DNA from: Aggregicoccus sp. 17bor-14
GTDB lineage: Bacteria > Myxococcota > Myxococcia > Myxococcales > Myxococcaceae
Assembly (NCBI RefSeq): GCF_009659535.1
Contig: NZ_VJZZ01000021.1
Span: 1-64,000, forward strand
Direction: 5' to 3'
Length of the DNA: 64,000 bases
This document shows positions 50,180 through 59,124 of the stretch, one piece after another (within the stretch, counting starts at the first letter, position 1; each line of letters starts with the position of its first letter). The notes under the pieces were generated by a model that had not been told where the DNA came from, did no database searches, and was given only the letters and a program-made list of their open reading frames with translations. A program made the position numbers and the translations under genes.

Positions 50180-50929
50180 GTGCCCATCACCCTCCCAGCC
50201 CACCCCGCGGCGGTGCTCCCGCTCCTGCGCTACCGCCGCTGGCTGCCGCCCACGGCGCTGGTGGTGGGCGCGTGCGTGCCGGACCTGCACTACGTGCTGC
50301 GCATGGGCTCCGAGGTCTCGCACTCGCTGCACGGGCTCTTCCTCTTCTGCCTCCCGGTGGGGCTCGCCACCCTGCTGTGGCTCGAGCTGCTGGTGCTGCC
50401 CGTGCTGCGGCGCACGCTTCCCGAGGTGGGCGGCGTGCAGCCCGCGCGCTTCCTCGCCGGAGACGGGCTGCCGCGGGGCCTGCGCGGCTGGGCGCTCGTG
50501 CTGCTCGCGCTGCTGCTCGGCGCCCTCACGCACCTGCTGTGGGACGGCTTCACCCACGACCTGCAGTGGCCGGCGCGCGCCCTCTACCGCTTTCACATCG
50601 TGAGGGTGGCCGGGCGCAACTACACGCTCGCGCACCTGCTGCAGTACCTCACCAGCCTGCTCGGCTCGCTCGTGGTGCTCGCCGCGATGGTGCGCGCCTA
50701 CCCGCGCCTGCCGCCCGCGCCCGGCGCGCCCTGGGGCCGCTTCCTCCCGGTGCTGCTCGCCACCGTGCTCGGCGGGGTGTGGATGCTGGGGCTGCGCCTG
50801 CCGCACGTGCAGCACGTGCACGGCTACCGCGTGCTGGTGTGGCACCTGTTCTGGCCCGCGCTCACCGGCGCGCTCGTGGGGCTCACGCTCGCGTGCGCGT
50901 GGCTGCGGCCGCGCCTCGAGCCTGCGTAG
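50180..50929 (+). CDS. DUF4184 family integral membrane protein
   Basis: About 249 aa from GTG 50180. Starts with PITLPAHPAAVLPLLR and LVVGACVPDLHYVLR, the conserved opening of DUF4184 proteins, then SEVSHSLHGLFLFCLPVGL and LGALTHLLWDGFTH (His and Asp residues in membrane helices suggest metal or lipid binding). About six helices. The family function is unknown; it resembles metal-dependent membrane hydrolases. The stop abuts the convergent receiver gene with no gap. Confidence 0.85.
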   Translation: MPITLPAHPAAVLPLLRYRRWLPPTALVVGACVPDLHYVLRMGSEVSHSLHGLFLFCLPVGLATLLWLELLVLPVLRRTLPEVGGVQPARFLAGDGLPRGLRGWALVLLALLLGALTHLLWDGFTHDLQWPARALYRFHIVRVAGRNYTLAHLLQYLTSLLGSLVVLAAMVRAYPRLPPAPGAPWGRFLPVLLATVLGGVWMLGLRLPHVQHVHGYRVLVWHLFWPALTGALVGLTLACAWLRPRLEPA

Positions 50930-51358
50930 TCAGGGCGCGTGCGCGTCCCACGACTCCTGCGCGGGGCCGGGCGGCGCCTGGCCCGCGTGCGCCTGCACCA
51001 GGTGCAGCAGCTGCTCCAGCTGCACGGGCTTGTACGCGAGCGCGTCCACCTGCAGCGGGGGGCTGTCGTGCAGGTTGCGGCTCGCGGTGAGCACCACCAC
51101 GGGGATGCGCGCGAGGCGGGGGTCTGCGGCTTGCGCCTCGCGGAACTGCCAGCCGTCCATCACCGGCATCATCAGGTCCAGCAGGATGAGCTGGGGCAGG
51201 GTAGAGGACGCGCGCAGCAGGGCGAGCGCCGCGGCGCCGTGCTGCGCCGTCTGCACCCGGTAGCCCTCGTCCTCCAGCAGCTCGCACACGGCCTGGCGCA
51301 GGTCCGCGTCGTCGTCCACCACGAGCACCTGCGGGGCGTTGTGCGCGGGCTCGGTCAT
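50930..51358 (-). CDS. Response regulator, receiver domain only
   Basis: 142 aa. Acidic DDD (15-17), phosphoacceptor D61 in LILLDLMMPVMDGW, VVVLTAS and K110 in LAYKPVQLEQL are complete, so it should be phosphorylated. A tail of about 20 residues is disordered. The sensor kinase gene lies upstream on the same strand with a 7-base gap, and the pair is probably cognate. There is no DNA-binding output. Confidence 0.9.
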   Translation of the reverse strand: MTEPAHNAPQVLVVDDDADLRQAVCELLEDEGYRVQTAQHGAAALALLRASSTLPQLILLDLMMPVMDGWQFREAQAADPRLARIPVVVLTASRNLHDSPPLQVDALAYKPVQLEQLLHLVQAHAGQAPPGPAQESWDAHAP

Positions 51359-51365
51359 GGGTCGC

Positions 51366-52985
51366 TCAGTGCCGGGGCAGCTCCACGGTGAAGGTGGAGC
51401 CCACGTCCGGGCGGCTCTGCACGTGGATGCTGCCCTGCATCGCCTCCACCAGCTGGCGGGTGAGCCACAGCCCGAGGCCGAGGCCTCCGTAGTTGCGCCC
51501 CGAGGCCGCGCGCTCGAAGCGCCCGAAGATGCGCTCCAGCGCCTCTTCGGGGATGCCGATGCCCTCGTCGCGCACCTGCAGCCGCGCCACCGCCGGGGTG
51601 CCCTCCACGCGCACCTCCACCGGCCGGTCGCGCCCGTAGCGCAGCGCATTGGTCACCAGGTTCGTGAGCACCTGCTCGAGCCGCAGCCGGTCCCAGTGCC
51701 CCACCACGGACACCGGCGCGCTCAGCCGCAGCCGCCCGCCCGACGCCTCCCCCATCCGCTCGACCAGCTCACCCGCGAGCTCGCGCAGGTCGACTTCTTC
51801 CGTCTGCAGCTCCAGCTTGCCGCTGCTCAGCCGAGAGACGTCCAGCAGCCCGCTCACCAGCGCCTCGAGCCGGCCCACCTGACGGTGCAGGCTCTCGGCC
51901 TTCTTGAGCAGGCGCGCGCGGGAGAGCTCCCCGTCCTCGCCGCCAGGCTCGGGGCGCAGCGCGCGCAAGAGGCCGCTCGCCTGCAGCGCGAGCGTGGAGA
52001 GCGGGGTGCGCAGCTCGTGGCTCGCGATGGAGAGGAACTCGTCGCGGGTGCGCACCGCCTCGTGCAGCGCGCGCTCGGTGCGCCGCTGCTCGGTGATGTC
52101 GCGGGTGATGAGCACGGCGCCCGCGAGCCGCCCGTCCACGTGGTGCAGCGGGCTCGCGTGGCCCTCGAGCAGCCGCGCACTGCCGTCCGGGCGGCGCACC
52201 GCCCACTCGCTGTCGCGCACCTGCTCGCCGGCGAGCGCGCGGGCGAGCGGCGCGTCCTGCTGGGGCAGCGGCTCGCCGTTGGGCTGGGTGAAGCCCAGCA
52301 CCAGCGGCCAGCGCGAGTTGAAGAGCGCGTCGCGCGAGACGCCGTGCTGGCGCTCGGCCTCGGTGTTGAAGAGCTTCAGCACGCCGCGCGCGTCCGTCAC
52401 CACCAGGCCGTCGCTGCACTGCGCGACCAGCAGCCGCAGCAGCTCCTCCTGCAGTTGCTCGACGTCCACGTGGCCCAGCTCGCGCTTCGCGAGCGCCGCG
52501 GCGCCGCGGCGCAGCTCCAGCTGTCCGGACACCTGGCGCGCCAGCGCGCGCAGCGCCTCCAGCTGGCCCGCGTCCAGCACGCGCGGCTCGCGGTCCAGCA
52601 CGCACAGGGTGCCCACCACCGCGCCCTCGCGGCTGCGCAGGGGGAAGCCCGCGTAGAAGCGCACGAAGGGGACGTGCCTGACGTAGCGGTTGTGCTTGTA
52701 GACGGGGTCGCGCTGGGCGTCCGGGACGATGAACTCGCGGCCGCGCGCGAGCACCTGCGCGCAGAAGGAGTCCTCGCGCTCCACGCTGCGCAGCTCCACG
52801 CCCACCACGCCCTTGAACCACTCGCGGTCCGCCTCCACGAGCGACACGATGGCGATGGGCACCTCGCACAGCTCGGCCGCGAGCGCCGCCGCGTCGTCGA
52901 ACTCCTTCTCCGGGCTGTAGTCCAGCCGCGCGAAGCTGCGCAGCACCTGCAGGCGCTCCTGCTCGTTCTCGGGGACCGGGAACAT
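51366..52985 (-). CDS. Cytosolic sensor histidine kinase: GAF, PAS, HisKA, HATPase
   Basis: 539 aa. GAF at about 25-160 (the [20 protein letters not shown] opening and [19 protein letters not shown] typical of GAF kinases), PAS at 185-305, HisKA with H323 ([12 protein letters not shown]), and HATPase with [17 protein letters not shown] and [11 protein letters not shown]. It shows no membrane segment. GAF of this type often binds small cyclic or redox ligands. GGAGGG lies eight bases before ATG 52985. It is transcribed first, then the receiver. Confidence 0.92.
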   Translation of the reverse strand: MFPVPENEQERLQVLRSFARLDYSPEKEFDDAAALAAELCEVPIAIVSLVEADREWFKGVVGVELRSVEREDSFCAQVLARGREFIVPDAQRDPVYKHNRYVRHVPFVRFYAGFPLRSREGAVVGTLCVLDREPRVLDAGQLEALRALARQVSGQLELRRGAAALAKRELGHVDVEQLQEELLRLLVAQCSDGLVVTDARGVLKLFNTEAERQHGVSRDALFNSRWPLVLGFTQPNGEPLPQQDAPLARALAGEQVRDSEWAVRRPDGSARLLEGHASPLHHVDGRLAGAVLITRDITEQRRTERALHEAVRTRDEFLSIASHELRTPLSTLALQASGLLRALRPEPGGEDGELSRARLLKKAESLHRQVGRLEALVSGLLDVSRLSSGKLELQTEEVDLRELAGELVERMGEASGGRLRLSAPVSVVGHWDRLRLEQVLTNLVTNALRYGRDRPVEVRVEGTPAVARLQVRDEGIGIPEEALERIFGRFERAASGRNYGGLGLGLWLTRQLVEAMQGSIHVQSRPDVGSTFTVELPRH

Positions 52986-53176
52986 GGCGAACCCTCCGCG
53001 ACCCTCCACTCTCTGGCGCCAGCTTCTCCCTCCCAAGATGGGGACGGCGCCATCCGACTGGAGGAGGCAGGCGGGCGCGTCCCGCATGGGCGGCTCCCCG
53101 CCGAGTGGGCGTGCCGGCCGCCCGCTGCCCCGCTAAGGTGGGCCGCGCCCCCGCTGCCCCTCGAGGTCCGCCCCGC

Positions 53177-54517
53177 ATGAACCGCGCCCTGCTCCTCTCC
53201 GTCCTCCTGCTCGGCTGCGCGGGGGGGAAGTCCTCCACGCGGCCCCCGCCCGTCGCCGAAGGGACGGCCGCCGGCAGCTGGACCGCCCCCTTCAGCGAGC
53301 AGCTCGCGCTGCGCGAGGGCTGGCTGCAGCAGCGGCACGCGGGGCTGCTCGCGCAGATGCGCCGGCACGGGGTGGGGATGTGGATCGTCCTCAACGAGGA
53401 GTTCCACGACGACCCGCTCACGCAGTACGTCGCCCCGCCGCGCCCCTACGCGGGCAACCGGGACGTGTTCGTGTTCGTGGACGGCGGCGAGCGCGGGCTG
53501 CAGAAGGTGGCGCTGGTGGACTACGCGGAAGGCGGCCTCGAGCGCTTCTTCCGGCTCGAGCCGAGCAAGCCCGAGACGCTCGCGGCGCTCGACCGCGAGT
53601 TCCACCCGGCGCACATCGCGCTGTCCATCGACAGCACGCGCGGGGTCGCGCGCAGCCTCACCCGCTCGAGCTACGAGTGGCTGGTGAAGGCGCTGGGCCC
53701 TGAGGCGGAGAAGCGCTTTGTGCCGGCCGAGCCGCTCATCGAGGAGTACCTGGACACGCGCCTCCCCGAGGAGCTGCCGCACTACACGCGCATGGTGCAG
53801 CTCACCGAGGCGCTGGTGAAGGAGGCGCTCTCGTCCACGGGCATCCAGCCGGGCAAGACCACGGTGGGGCAGCTGCGCCGCCGCCTCTACGACGGCCTCA
53901 GCGCCCACGGCGTCACCACCTGGTTCCAGCCGGACGTGCGCGTGCAGCGCCAGGGCGAGACCGGGAACATGGCGCGCGGCTTCCTCGAGCCCGCCGAGGA
54001 GAGCGTGGTCATCCAGCGCGGGGACCTCGTGCACGTGGACTTCGGCATCACGTACCTCGGCCTCAACACCGACTGGCAGAAGATGGCCTACGTGCTGAAG
54101 GAGGGCGAGACGGACGCGCCGGAGGGGATGAAGCGCGCGCTCGCCAACACCAACGCCCTGCAGGACGCGCTGATGCTGCGCGCGAGCCGCCCGGGGCGCT
54201 CGAGCGCGGACGTGTACGACGCCACCATGGCGGAGATGAAGGCCAGGGGCATCGACGCGCAGGTGTACAGCCACCCCATCGGCGCGCAGGGCCACGGGCT
54301 CGGCGCGGCCATCGACTTCCGCTCCGCGAGCCGCAAGAGCCCCCCGAAGCCGCTGCGGCTCGGCTCCTACATCGCCATCGAGCTCGCCACGCGCACCGCC
54401 GTGCCGGAGTGGGGCGGGCAGGTGGTGCACATGATGGAGGAGGACCCCGCCCACCTCACCCCCGAGGGCTGGCGCTTCTTCGTGCCGCGCCAGGAGGCGC
54501 TGTACCTCGTTCGTTAG
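53177..54517 (+). CDS. M24 (Xaa-Pro peptidase-like) lipoprotein
   Basis: 446 aa. Lipobox LLGC (C14). The N-terminal domain (about 40-190) precedes a pita-bread M24 core: [18 protein letters not shown] (metal Asp pair), [14 protein letters not shown] (His), [10 protein letters not shown] (Glu) and [14 protein letters not shown] (late acidic residues). Typical M24 peptidases use two metals; ligands look complete. Lipidation places it in the periplasm or on the surface. It ends 50 bases before the cobalamin riboswitch and is on the same strand; it might be cotranscribed only if the riboswitch is a separate promoter region. Confidence 0.85.
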   Translation: MNRALLLSVLLLGCAGGKSSTRPPPVAEGTAAGSWTAPFSEQLALREGWLQQRHAGLLAQMRRHGVGMWIVLNEEFHDDPLTQYVAPPRPYAGNRDVFVFVDGGERGLQKVALVDYAEGGLERFFRLEPSKPETLAALDREFHPAHIALSIDSTRGVARSLTRSSYEWLVKALGPEAEKRFVPAEPLIEEYLDTRLPEELPHYTRMVQLTEALVKEALSSTGIQPGKTTVGQLRRRLYDGLSAHGVTTWFQPDVRVQRQGETGNMARGFLEPAEESVVIQRGDLVHVDFGITYLGLNTDWQKMAYVLKEGETDAPEGMKRALANTNALQDALMLRASRPGRSSADVYDATMAEMKARGIDAQVYSHPIGAQGHGLGAAIDFRSASRKSPPKPLRLGSYIAIELATRTAVPEWGGQVVHMMEEDPAHLTPEGWRFFVPRQEALYLVR

Positions 54518-54569
54518 CGCGCCCGCGCGTTTGACACGCGCCCGCCGAAGCCATATTCCCCCGCTCGCT

Positions 54570-54765
54570 CGTCGGTGCTCCTCGCGCAGTGTGGCGGTGG
54601 GCTCCAAGGGAAGCCGGTGAGAGTCCGGCACTGCCCCGCAGCGGTGAGCAGGAACGAACGCCGTCATCTGAAGCACTGGTCCGCAGCTGGACTGGGAAGC
54701 GACGGCCAGTAGGTGGGAGCGCCCCGTGCGTCTCCCGCGCCTGTGAGTCCGAAAACCTGCCGACG
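54570..54765 (+). ncRNA. Cobalamin (adenosylcobalamin-type) riboswitch
   Basis: All main parts are visible. P1 closes with CGTCGG (54570-54575) and CCGACG (54760-54765). The conserved core GGGAAGCCGGTGAGAGTCCG then GCACTGCCCCGC lies at 54608-54639. The B12-box GTGAGTCCGAAAACCTGCC lies at 54743-54761. High cobalamin is expected to lower expression of the three downstream lipoprotein genes. The nearest possible expression platform is a GGCGTGCGC/GCGCACGCC hairpin at 54774-54794. The first gene's start is 180 bases after the aptamer. Confidence 0.95.
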
Positions 54766-54773
54766 GCCCGGTG

Positions 54774-54794
54774 GGCGTGCGCCTCGCGCACGCC
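54774..54794 (+). terminator. Hairpin after riboswitch aptamer
   Basis: GGCGTGCGC-CTC-GCGCACGCC, a perfect 9-bp stem starting nine bases after the aptamer. There is no U-run, so it may work with Rho or as an anti-SD-independent switch element. A second pair, ACCTCC/GGGAGGT, follows at about 54815. Confidence 0.5.
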
Positions 54795-54944
54795 TCCCGG
54801 ACATACCGAGACCTCCGAGGGGAGGTGGCGGACGGCGCACAGGTCAGGTCTGCCTCCAACAGCCCCTCTCCCCCGCGCCTCCCCCCACGCTCCCCCTCGC
54901 GTCTGCACATCCGGCCCTCGGGGGCCGGCAAAGGGATGGGGACC

Positions 54945-56033
54945 ATGAAGGCGACGAAGACGATGCTCCTGGGCGCGGCGCTGCTGGCGCTCGCGAGTGG
55001 CTGCGGTGACGACGCGGCGAAGCAGCAGTTCACCGTGTACGGCCTGAAGGACGACGGCCGCAGCGTGTACAGCCTGGGCACCTGGCCCGACCTCAGCGCG
55101 GGAACCACGCCGCTGTTCGACGTGTTCGCGCCCGAGGACCGGCAGCTGGACCCGGACAAGTTCCAGATCTTCACCGGCGGCTACCTCGCGAATGATGGCA
55201 AGCGGCTGCTGAGCGGCTACACCAAGCCGGACGTCACCGGGAAGGTGGCGGTGCACACGCTCGAGGGCAGCAGCACCCAGTACGTCTCCATCCCCGGCAA
55301 CTTCACCGCGGTGGGCAACGACGGCACCTTCTACGTGAGCGGCCTGCAGGGCGCCTCGTTCAGCTCGGGCTCCGCGGTGTATGCGCTGCGCGATCAGACG
55401 CCGCAGCTCGTGATGGTGGGCAGCCAGGACTCGGCGAGCGGCCCGCTCGCCATCGCCACCAACGGCGCGGCGGTGTTCGGCTACGCGGACGCGAGTGCGA
55501 ACTACGAGAACGTGCTGCCTCTCGTGGCTCCCAGCCTCTACGGTCCGGACAAGGCGGCGGTGACGAGCTTCAGCGGTCCCCTTGGGCTCAGCGGCGTCTT
55601 CGACATCGCGGGCTTCCGCGACGGAATCGCGGCGCTTCAGGGATCGCAGGACCCCCAGACCTTCAAGCGCCACTATGACGGCGTCGTGCGCGTGCCGCTG
55701 AAGGTGGAGGGGGATCTCGTCAAGACGTCGGGCCTGACTGCGCTGGTGCTGCGCTTCGCGGACCAGTGCAGCCGCGTGTCGCTCGAGGGCAGCATGGGTG
55801 ACGACCTGCTCGTGCGCATCTCGGATCCGCAGGGCAAGGACGCGCACCTGGTGCGCATCGCGATCAAGAAGGACGCGAAGAACCCCACCCGCAGCGCCGC
55901 CACCGACTGCGCCACGGCCCAGCGCGACCCGGTGCTCGGCACGCTCGAGCTGCAGACCGGCTTCGTCGTGGAGAGCTCCGCCGCGCTGCCCGAGGGCGTG
56001 GGCGCCGTCACGGCCGTCCCGGTTGCGCAGTGA
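54945..56033 (+). CDS. B12-regulated lipoprotein, beta-propeller-like
   Basis: 362 aa. Lipobox LASGC, then strand-rich repeats that look like a propeller (GLKDDGRSVYSLGTWPDL; GGYLANDGKRLLSGYTKP; GNDGTFYVSGLQGASF; SAVYALRDQTPQLVMVG; GLSGVFDIAGFRDGIAAL). Late cysteines (FADQCSRV, ATDCATAQ) could form a disulfide. No enzyme motif is seen. Placement directly behind the cobalamin riboswitch suggests a surface or periplasmic cobalamin-related binder, as BtuG (also a propeller lipoprotein) is in Bacteroides; sequence kinship to BtuG is not claimed. The next gene overlaps by GTGA. Confidence 0.75.
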   Translation: MKATKTMLLGAALLALASGCGDDAAKQQFTVYGLKDDGRSVYSLGTWPDLSAGTTPLFDVFAPEDRQLDPDKFQIFTGGYLANDGKRLLSGYTKPDVTGKVAVHTLEGSSTQYVSIPGNFTAVGNDGTFYVSGLQGASFSSGSAVYALRDQTPQLVMVGSQDSASGPLAIATNGAAVFGYADASANYENVLPLVAPSLYGPDKAAVTSFSGPLGLSGVFDIAGFRDGIAALQGSQDPQTFKRHYDGVVRVPLKVEGDLVKTSGLTALVLRFADQCSRVSLEGSMGDDLLVRISDPQGKDAHLVRIAIKKDAKNPTRSAATDCATAQRDPVLGTLELQTGFVVESSAALPEGVGAVTAVPVAQ

Positions 56034-56785
56034 GCACCTCCTTCGCAAAGACGCTGCTGCTGCCACTCACGCTGGCCCTCGCGCTCGCAGCGGGCTGTGG
56101 CGGCAGTGACGGCGGCGGGGAGCCCCAGGACGACGCGGGCACGCCGCCGCCCGAGGAGAACCTCAACCCCTGTCTCGGGCCGGCGTCCGTGACGCACGCG
56201 GCGGACCCCTTCGCGGACCGCATCGTGAGCTTCACGCCGGGCGCCGGTGCGGGCTTCGGACAGGACCTGTGCCCCAGCGTGGTGCTGGGCTCACCCGAGG
56301 GCACGGGCACGGCGAATGGCTCGCTGCACGTGCTCTCGCTGGGCAACGGCGGCAGCATCGTGCTCGAGTTCACGGACACCGTGGCGGTGAACGGCCCCGG
56401 CGTCGACTTCATCGTCTTCGAGAACGCCTTCGCGCGCGCAGGTGGCGGCACCTTTGCCGAGCCGGGCCGCGTCGCGGTGAGCGAGGACGGTGTCACCTGG
56501 AGCGAGCGCAGCTGTGCGGTGAGCGACGAGGCCGGGGGCTACCCGGGCTGCGCCGGGGTGAAGCCGGTGTTCGCCTCCAGCACCAACGGGGTGAGCGCCA
56601 CCGACCCGGACGCGGCCGGCGGCGATGCGTTCGACCTGGACGACTTCCCCAGCCCGCCCGCGCGCGTGCGCTTCGTGCGCATCACGGACAGCGGCGTGAA
56701 CAGCTACCTCGCTCCCTCTGGCGGCTTCGACCTCGACGCCGTGGCGGTGGTGAACGGCGCGCCACTCACGGGGCCTGCACCGTGA
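56030..56785 (+). CDS. B12-regulated 'cell surface' lipoprotein
   Basis: 251 aa. GTG start inside the preceding stop. Lipobox LAAGC then GGSDGGGEP linker; mature domain with VVLGSPEGTGTANGSLHVLS, SIVLEFTDTVAVNGPGVDF, IVFENAFARAGGGTFAEPGR and VRFVRITDSGVNSYLAPSGG, the pattern of a broad family annotated only as 'cell surface protein' and often found by cobalamin riboswitches. Two cysteine pairs are likely bonded (SCAVS, GCAGV). No transporter is alongside. It likely stays on the outer surface and binds ligand or partner. Confidence 0.8.
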   Translation: MSTSFAKTLLLPLTLALALAAGCGGSDGGGEPQDDAGTPPPEENLNPCLGPASVTHAADPFADRIVSFTPGAGAGFGQDLCPSVVLGSPEGTGTANGSLHVLSLGNGGSIVLEFTDTVAVNGPGVDFIVFENAFARAGGGTFAEPGRVAVSEDGVTWSERSCAVSDEAGGYPGCAGVKPVFASSTNGVSATDPDAAGGDAFDLDDFPSPPARVRFVRITDSGVNSYLAPSGGFDLDAVAVVNGAPLTGPAP

Positions 56786-57303
56786 GCGAGGTGTCGAAGC
56801 CGTCCCCTCTCCCGCTGGGAGAGGGTCGGGGTGAGGGATGTGAGACGCTCACCCGCCGCGCCGCCCTTTGCACCCTGGTGGGCGGCGGCTGCGCGCTCGT
56901 GCTCGCGTGCGGAAGCGGAGACGACGCACCCTCCGAGCCGCTCGCCGCCTGCGTCCCCGGGCCCCGCGACGGGCGCTCGGGCTGGGTGGAGCTGAAGCTC
57001 TCGGACTACCCCGCGCTGCAGCAGGTGGGCGGCAGCGCGGCGGTGGAGAAGCCCGAGGCCTTCCTCAATGCCGTCGTCTTCCACAGCAGCGAGGGCTGCT
57101 ACGGCGCGGTGTGGAGCGTGTGCACCCACGGCGCGTGCACGGTGGAGTACAAGCCGGACGCGCACCGCCTCGAGTGCCCGTGCCACGGCAGCCGCTTCAG
57201 CGAGGAGGGGCAGCTGCTGCGCGGGCCTGCGCAGCGAGGGCTCTTCGCGTACGACGTGGCGCGCGAGGGGGACTCGCTGTTCCTGCGGCGGCGCACGGGC
57301 TGA
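56782..57303 (+). CDS. Rieske [2Fe-2S] lipoprotein
   Basis: 173 aa, GTG start coupled to the preceding stop (GTGA). Signal: RR at 25-26 (TRRAALC), then hydrophobic stretch and lipobox LAC (C43), so Tat-exported lipoprotein is likely. Rieske ligands C114-T-H116 and C132-x-x-H135, with C119 and C134 for the disulfide of high-potential members. It probably hands electrons to a periplasmic partner. Residues 8-19 (SPLPLGEGRGEG) are the translation of an inserted REP element, an odd extension of the start. No other in-frame start exists downstream of the REP before the signal. Confidence 0.85.
   Translation: MSEVSKPSPLPLGEGRGEGCETLTRRAALCTLVGGGCALVLACGSGDDAPSEPLAACVPGPRDGRSGWVELKLSDYPALQQVGGSAAVEKPEAFLNAVVFHSSEGCYGAVWSVCTHGACTVEYKPDAHRLECPCHGSRFSEEGQLLRGPAQRGLFAYDVAREGDSLFLRRRTG
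56803..56838. repeat. REP-like repeat inside the Rieske coding start
   Basis: TCCCCTCTCCCGCTGGGAGA then GGGTCGGGGTGAGGGA: a perfect CCCTCTCCC-GCT-GGGAGAGGG hairpin plus the tail shared with other copies. It is in frame (36 bases is a multiple of three) with the Rieske gene. All other copies in the window are intergenic. Confidence 0.85.
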
Positions 57304-57364
57304 CGAGGGACATCCAGAGGGAGAGGGGACGGCTTCGCCCGCGTTCTCCTCTTCTTCTCTTCGT

Positions 57365-58441
57365 TCAGCGCAAGCGGCGGCAGGCGGAGCTCTTCGCGGC
57401 GAGGTAGACGGGGCTGCCCACCTGCAGTCGCAACTCCGCAATCGCCGCGCGCGTGAGGCGCACCGCGAGCCCCACGCCTGCGCAGCGCACGGTGGCCACC
57501 GCGCCGTCCACGCCCACGGGCTCCAGCGCGGTGATGGCGCCCGCGAAGACGTTGCGCGCGGAGACGCCCTCGAGCGGATGCACCGAGAGCAGCAGGTCCT
57601 CGGCGAGCAGCGCATAGACGGCGCGCGCGCCAGCCTGCAGCTCGGGCGCGTCCGGCACCCAGAGGCGCAGCGCCTCCGTCACCCGCAGGCGCAGGCCGCC
57701 CTCCTCGGGACGCTCGAGCACGCCCTCCAGCACGTTCTCCTCGCCCTCGGCGCCGAGCACCGCACGCGCGGGCGCTCCCAGCACCTCGCTCGCGCTGCCC
57801 GCCGCCTGCACCCGCCCGCGCTCGAGCACCAGCGCCTCCTCGGCGAGCGCGCGCGCCTCGCCCAGCTGGTGCGTCACGTACACCAGCGGCACGCGCGCCT
57901 CGTCGCGCACGCGCAGCAGGAAGGGCAGCACGCGCTCCTTCAGCTCCACGTCGAGCGCTGCGAGCGGCTCATCCAGCAACAGCAGCGCCGGGTCCGTCGC
58001 CAGCGCGCGCGCGAGTGCCACCCGCTGCCGCTCCCCGCCGCTCAGCCCCTGCACGCTGCGCCCCAGCAGCGGCACCAGCCCGAGCAGCTCCAGCGCCTCG
58101 TCCACGCGTCCGCCGCGCTGCCCCTTGCGCACGCCGAAGCGCACGTTGCCCTCCACGCCCAGGTGGGGAAAGAGCAGCGCGTCCTGCGGCACGTAGCCCA
58201 TGCGCCGCTTCTCGGGCGCGACCTCCAGGCCCTGCGCGCTGTCCAGCAGCGCGCGGCCCTCCACCGCCACGCGCCCTCTCGCCCCGTGCCGCAGCCCCGC
58301 GAGCACCTCCAGCAGGCTCGTCTTGCCCGAGCCCGAGCGCCCCAGCACCGCGAGGCTGCGCGAGCCGAAGCGCGCCTGCACCTCGAGCGCGAAGGCAGCG
58401 AGCGGCAGCCGCACGTCCAGCTCCAGCAGCGGGGCGCTCAC
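57365..58441 (-). CDS. modC: Molybdate ABC transporter ATP-binding protein
   Basis: 358 aa from GTG 58441. Walker A GRSGSGKTSLLEVLAG, signature LSGGERQRVALARAL, Walker B LLLLDEPLAALD, and a switch histidine (VTHQ). The C-terminal 130 residues form the MOP/TOBE-like molybdate-binding region (SARNVFAGAITALEP). Powers molybdate import with ModB. GTGA overlap with the modB stop. A degenerate REP (57305-57330) lies just past its stop. Confidence 0.93.
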   Translation of the reverse strand: MSAPLLELDVRLPLAAFALEVQARFGSRSLAVLGRSGSGKTSLLEVLAGLRHGARGRVAVEGRALLDSAQGLEVAPEKRRMGYVPQDALLFPHLGVEGNVRFGVRKGQRGGRVDEALELLGLVPLLGRSVQGLSGGERQRVALARALATDPALLLLDEPLAALDVELKERVLPFLLRVRDEARVPLVYVTHQLGEARALAEEALVLERGRVQAAGSASEVLGAPARAVLGAEGEENVLEGVLERPEEGGLRLRVTEALRLWVPDAPELQAGARAVYALLAEDLLLSVHPLEGVSARNVFAGAITALEPVGVDGAVATVRCAGVGLAVRLTRAAIAELRLQVGSPVYLAAKSSACRRLR

Positions 58442-59124
58442 GCGCGCACCTGCCGCTCGCGCCGGCGCACCAGCAGCTCCGTCGCGTACACCGCCGCGAA
58501 GGCGAGCAGCGTGGCCACCGCCGTGAGGCGCAGCGCCTCGGCGTCCTCGCCCAGCTGCGCGTGCTGGAAGATGGCGAGCGAGAGCGTCTGGGTGAGGCCC
58601 GGGATGTTGCCCGCCACCAGCACCGTGGCGCCGAACTCGCCCAGCGCGCGGCTGAAGGCCAGCAGCGCCCCGGTGAGCACCCCGCGCCACGCGAGCGGCA
58701 GGCTCACCCGCCAGAAGGCCTGCAGGGGCGAGAGTCCCAGCGTGCGCGCCACCGCGACGAGCCGCGGGTCCACCTCCTCGAAGCCGCTGCGCGCCGAGCG
58801 CACGAAGAGGGGCAGCGCCATCACGCTGCTCGCGAGCACCACCGCGCGCGGGGTGAAGAGCAGCTCCACGCCGGCCGCATCGAGCAGGCGCCCCAGCGGG
58901 CTCTGGCGCGCGAACAGCTCCAGCAAGAGCAGGCCCACCGCCGTGGGCGGCAGCACGAGCGGCAGGGAGAGCACGGTCTCCACCAGCGCGCGCCCGCGGC
59001 CCCGCCAGCGCGCGAGCGCGTAGCCTGCGCCCACGGCGAGGGGCAGCAGCAGCAGCGTCGCGAGCAGCGCCACGCCCAGCGAGAAGCCGACGAGCCGCAG
59101 CGTGTCGCTCAGCGCGTCACTCAA
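58438..59124 (-). CDS. modB: Molybdate ABC transporter permease
   Basis: About 228 aa, five or six membrane helices with the ABC permease loop RALGEFGATVLVAGNIPGLT, the EAA region of ModB. The only plausible start is TTG 59124, which overlaps the modA stop as TTGA; codons before it fall within modA. The homologous N-terminus begins at LSDALSDTLRLVGFSLGVAL. TTG starts are uncommon and tend to give lower yield. Confidence 0.9.
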   Translation of the reverse strand: MSDALSDTLRLVGFSLGVALLATLLLLPLAVGAGYALARWRGRGRALVETVLSLPLVLPPTAVGLLLLELFARQSPLGRLLDAAGVELLFTPRAVVLASSVMALPLFVRSARSGFEEVDPRLVAVARTLGLSPLQAFWRVSLPLAWRGVLTGALLAFSRALGEFGATVLVAGNIPGLTQTLSLAIFQHAQLGEDAEALRLTAVATLLAFAAVYATELLVRRRERQVRA

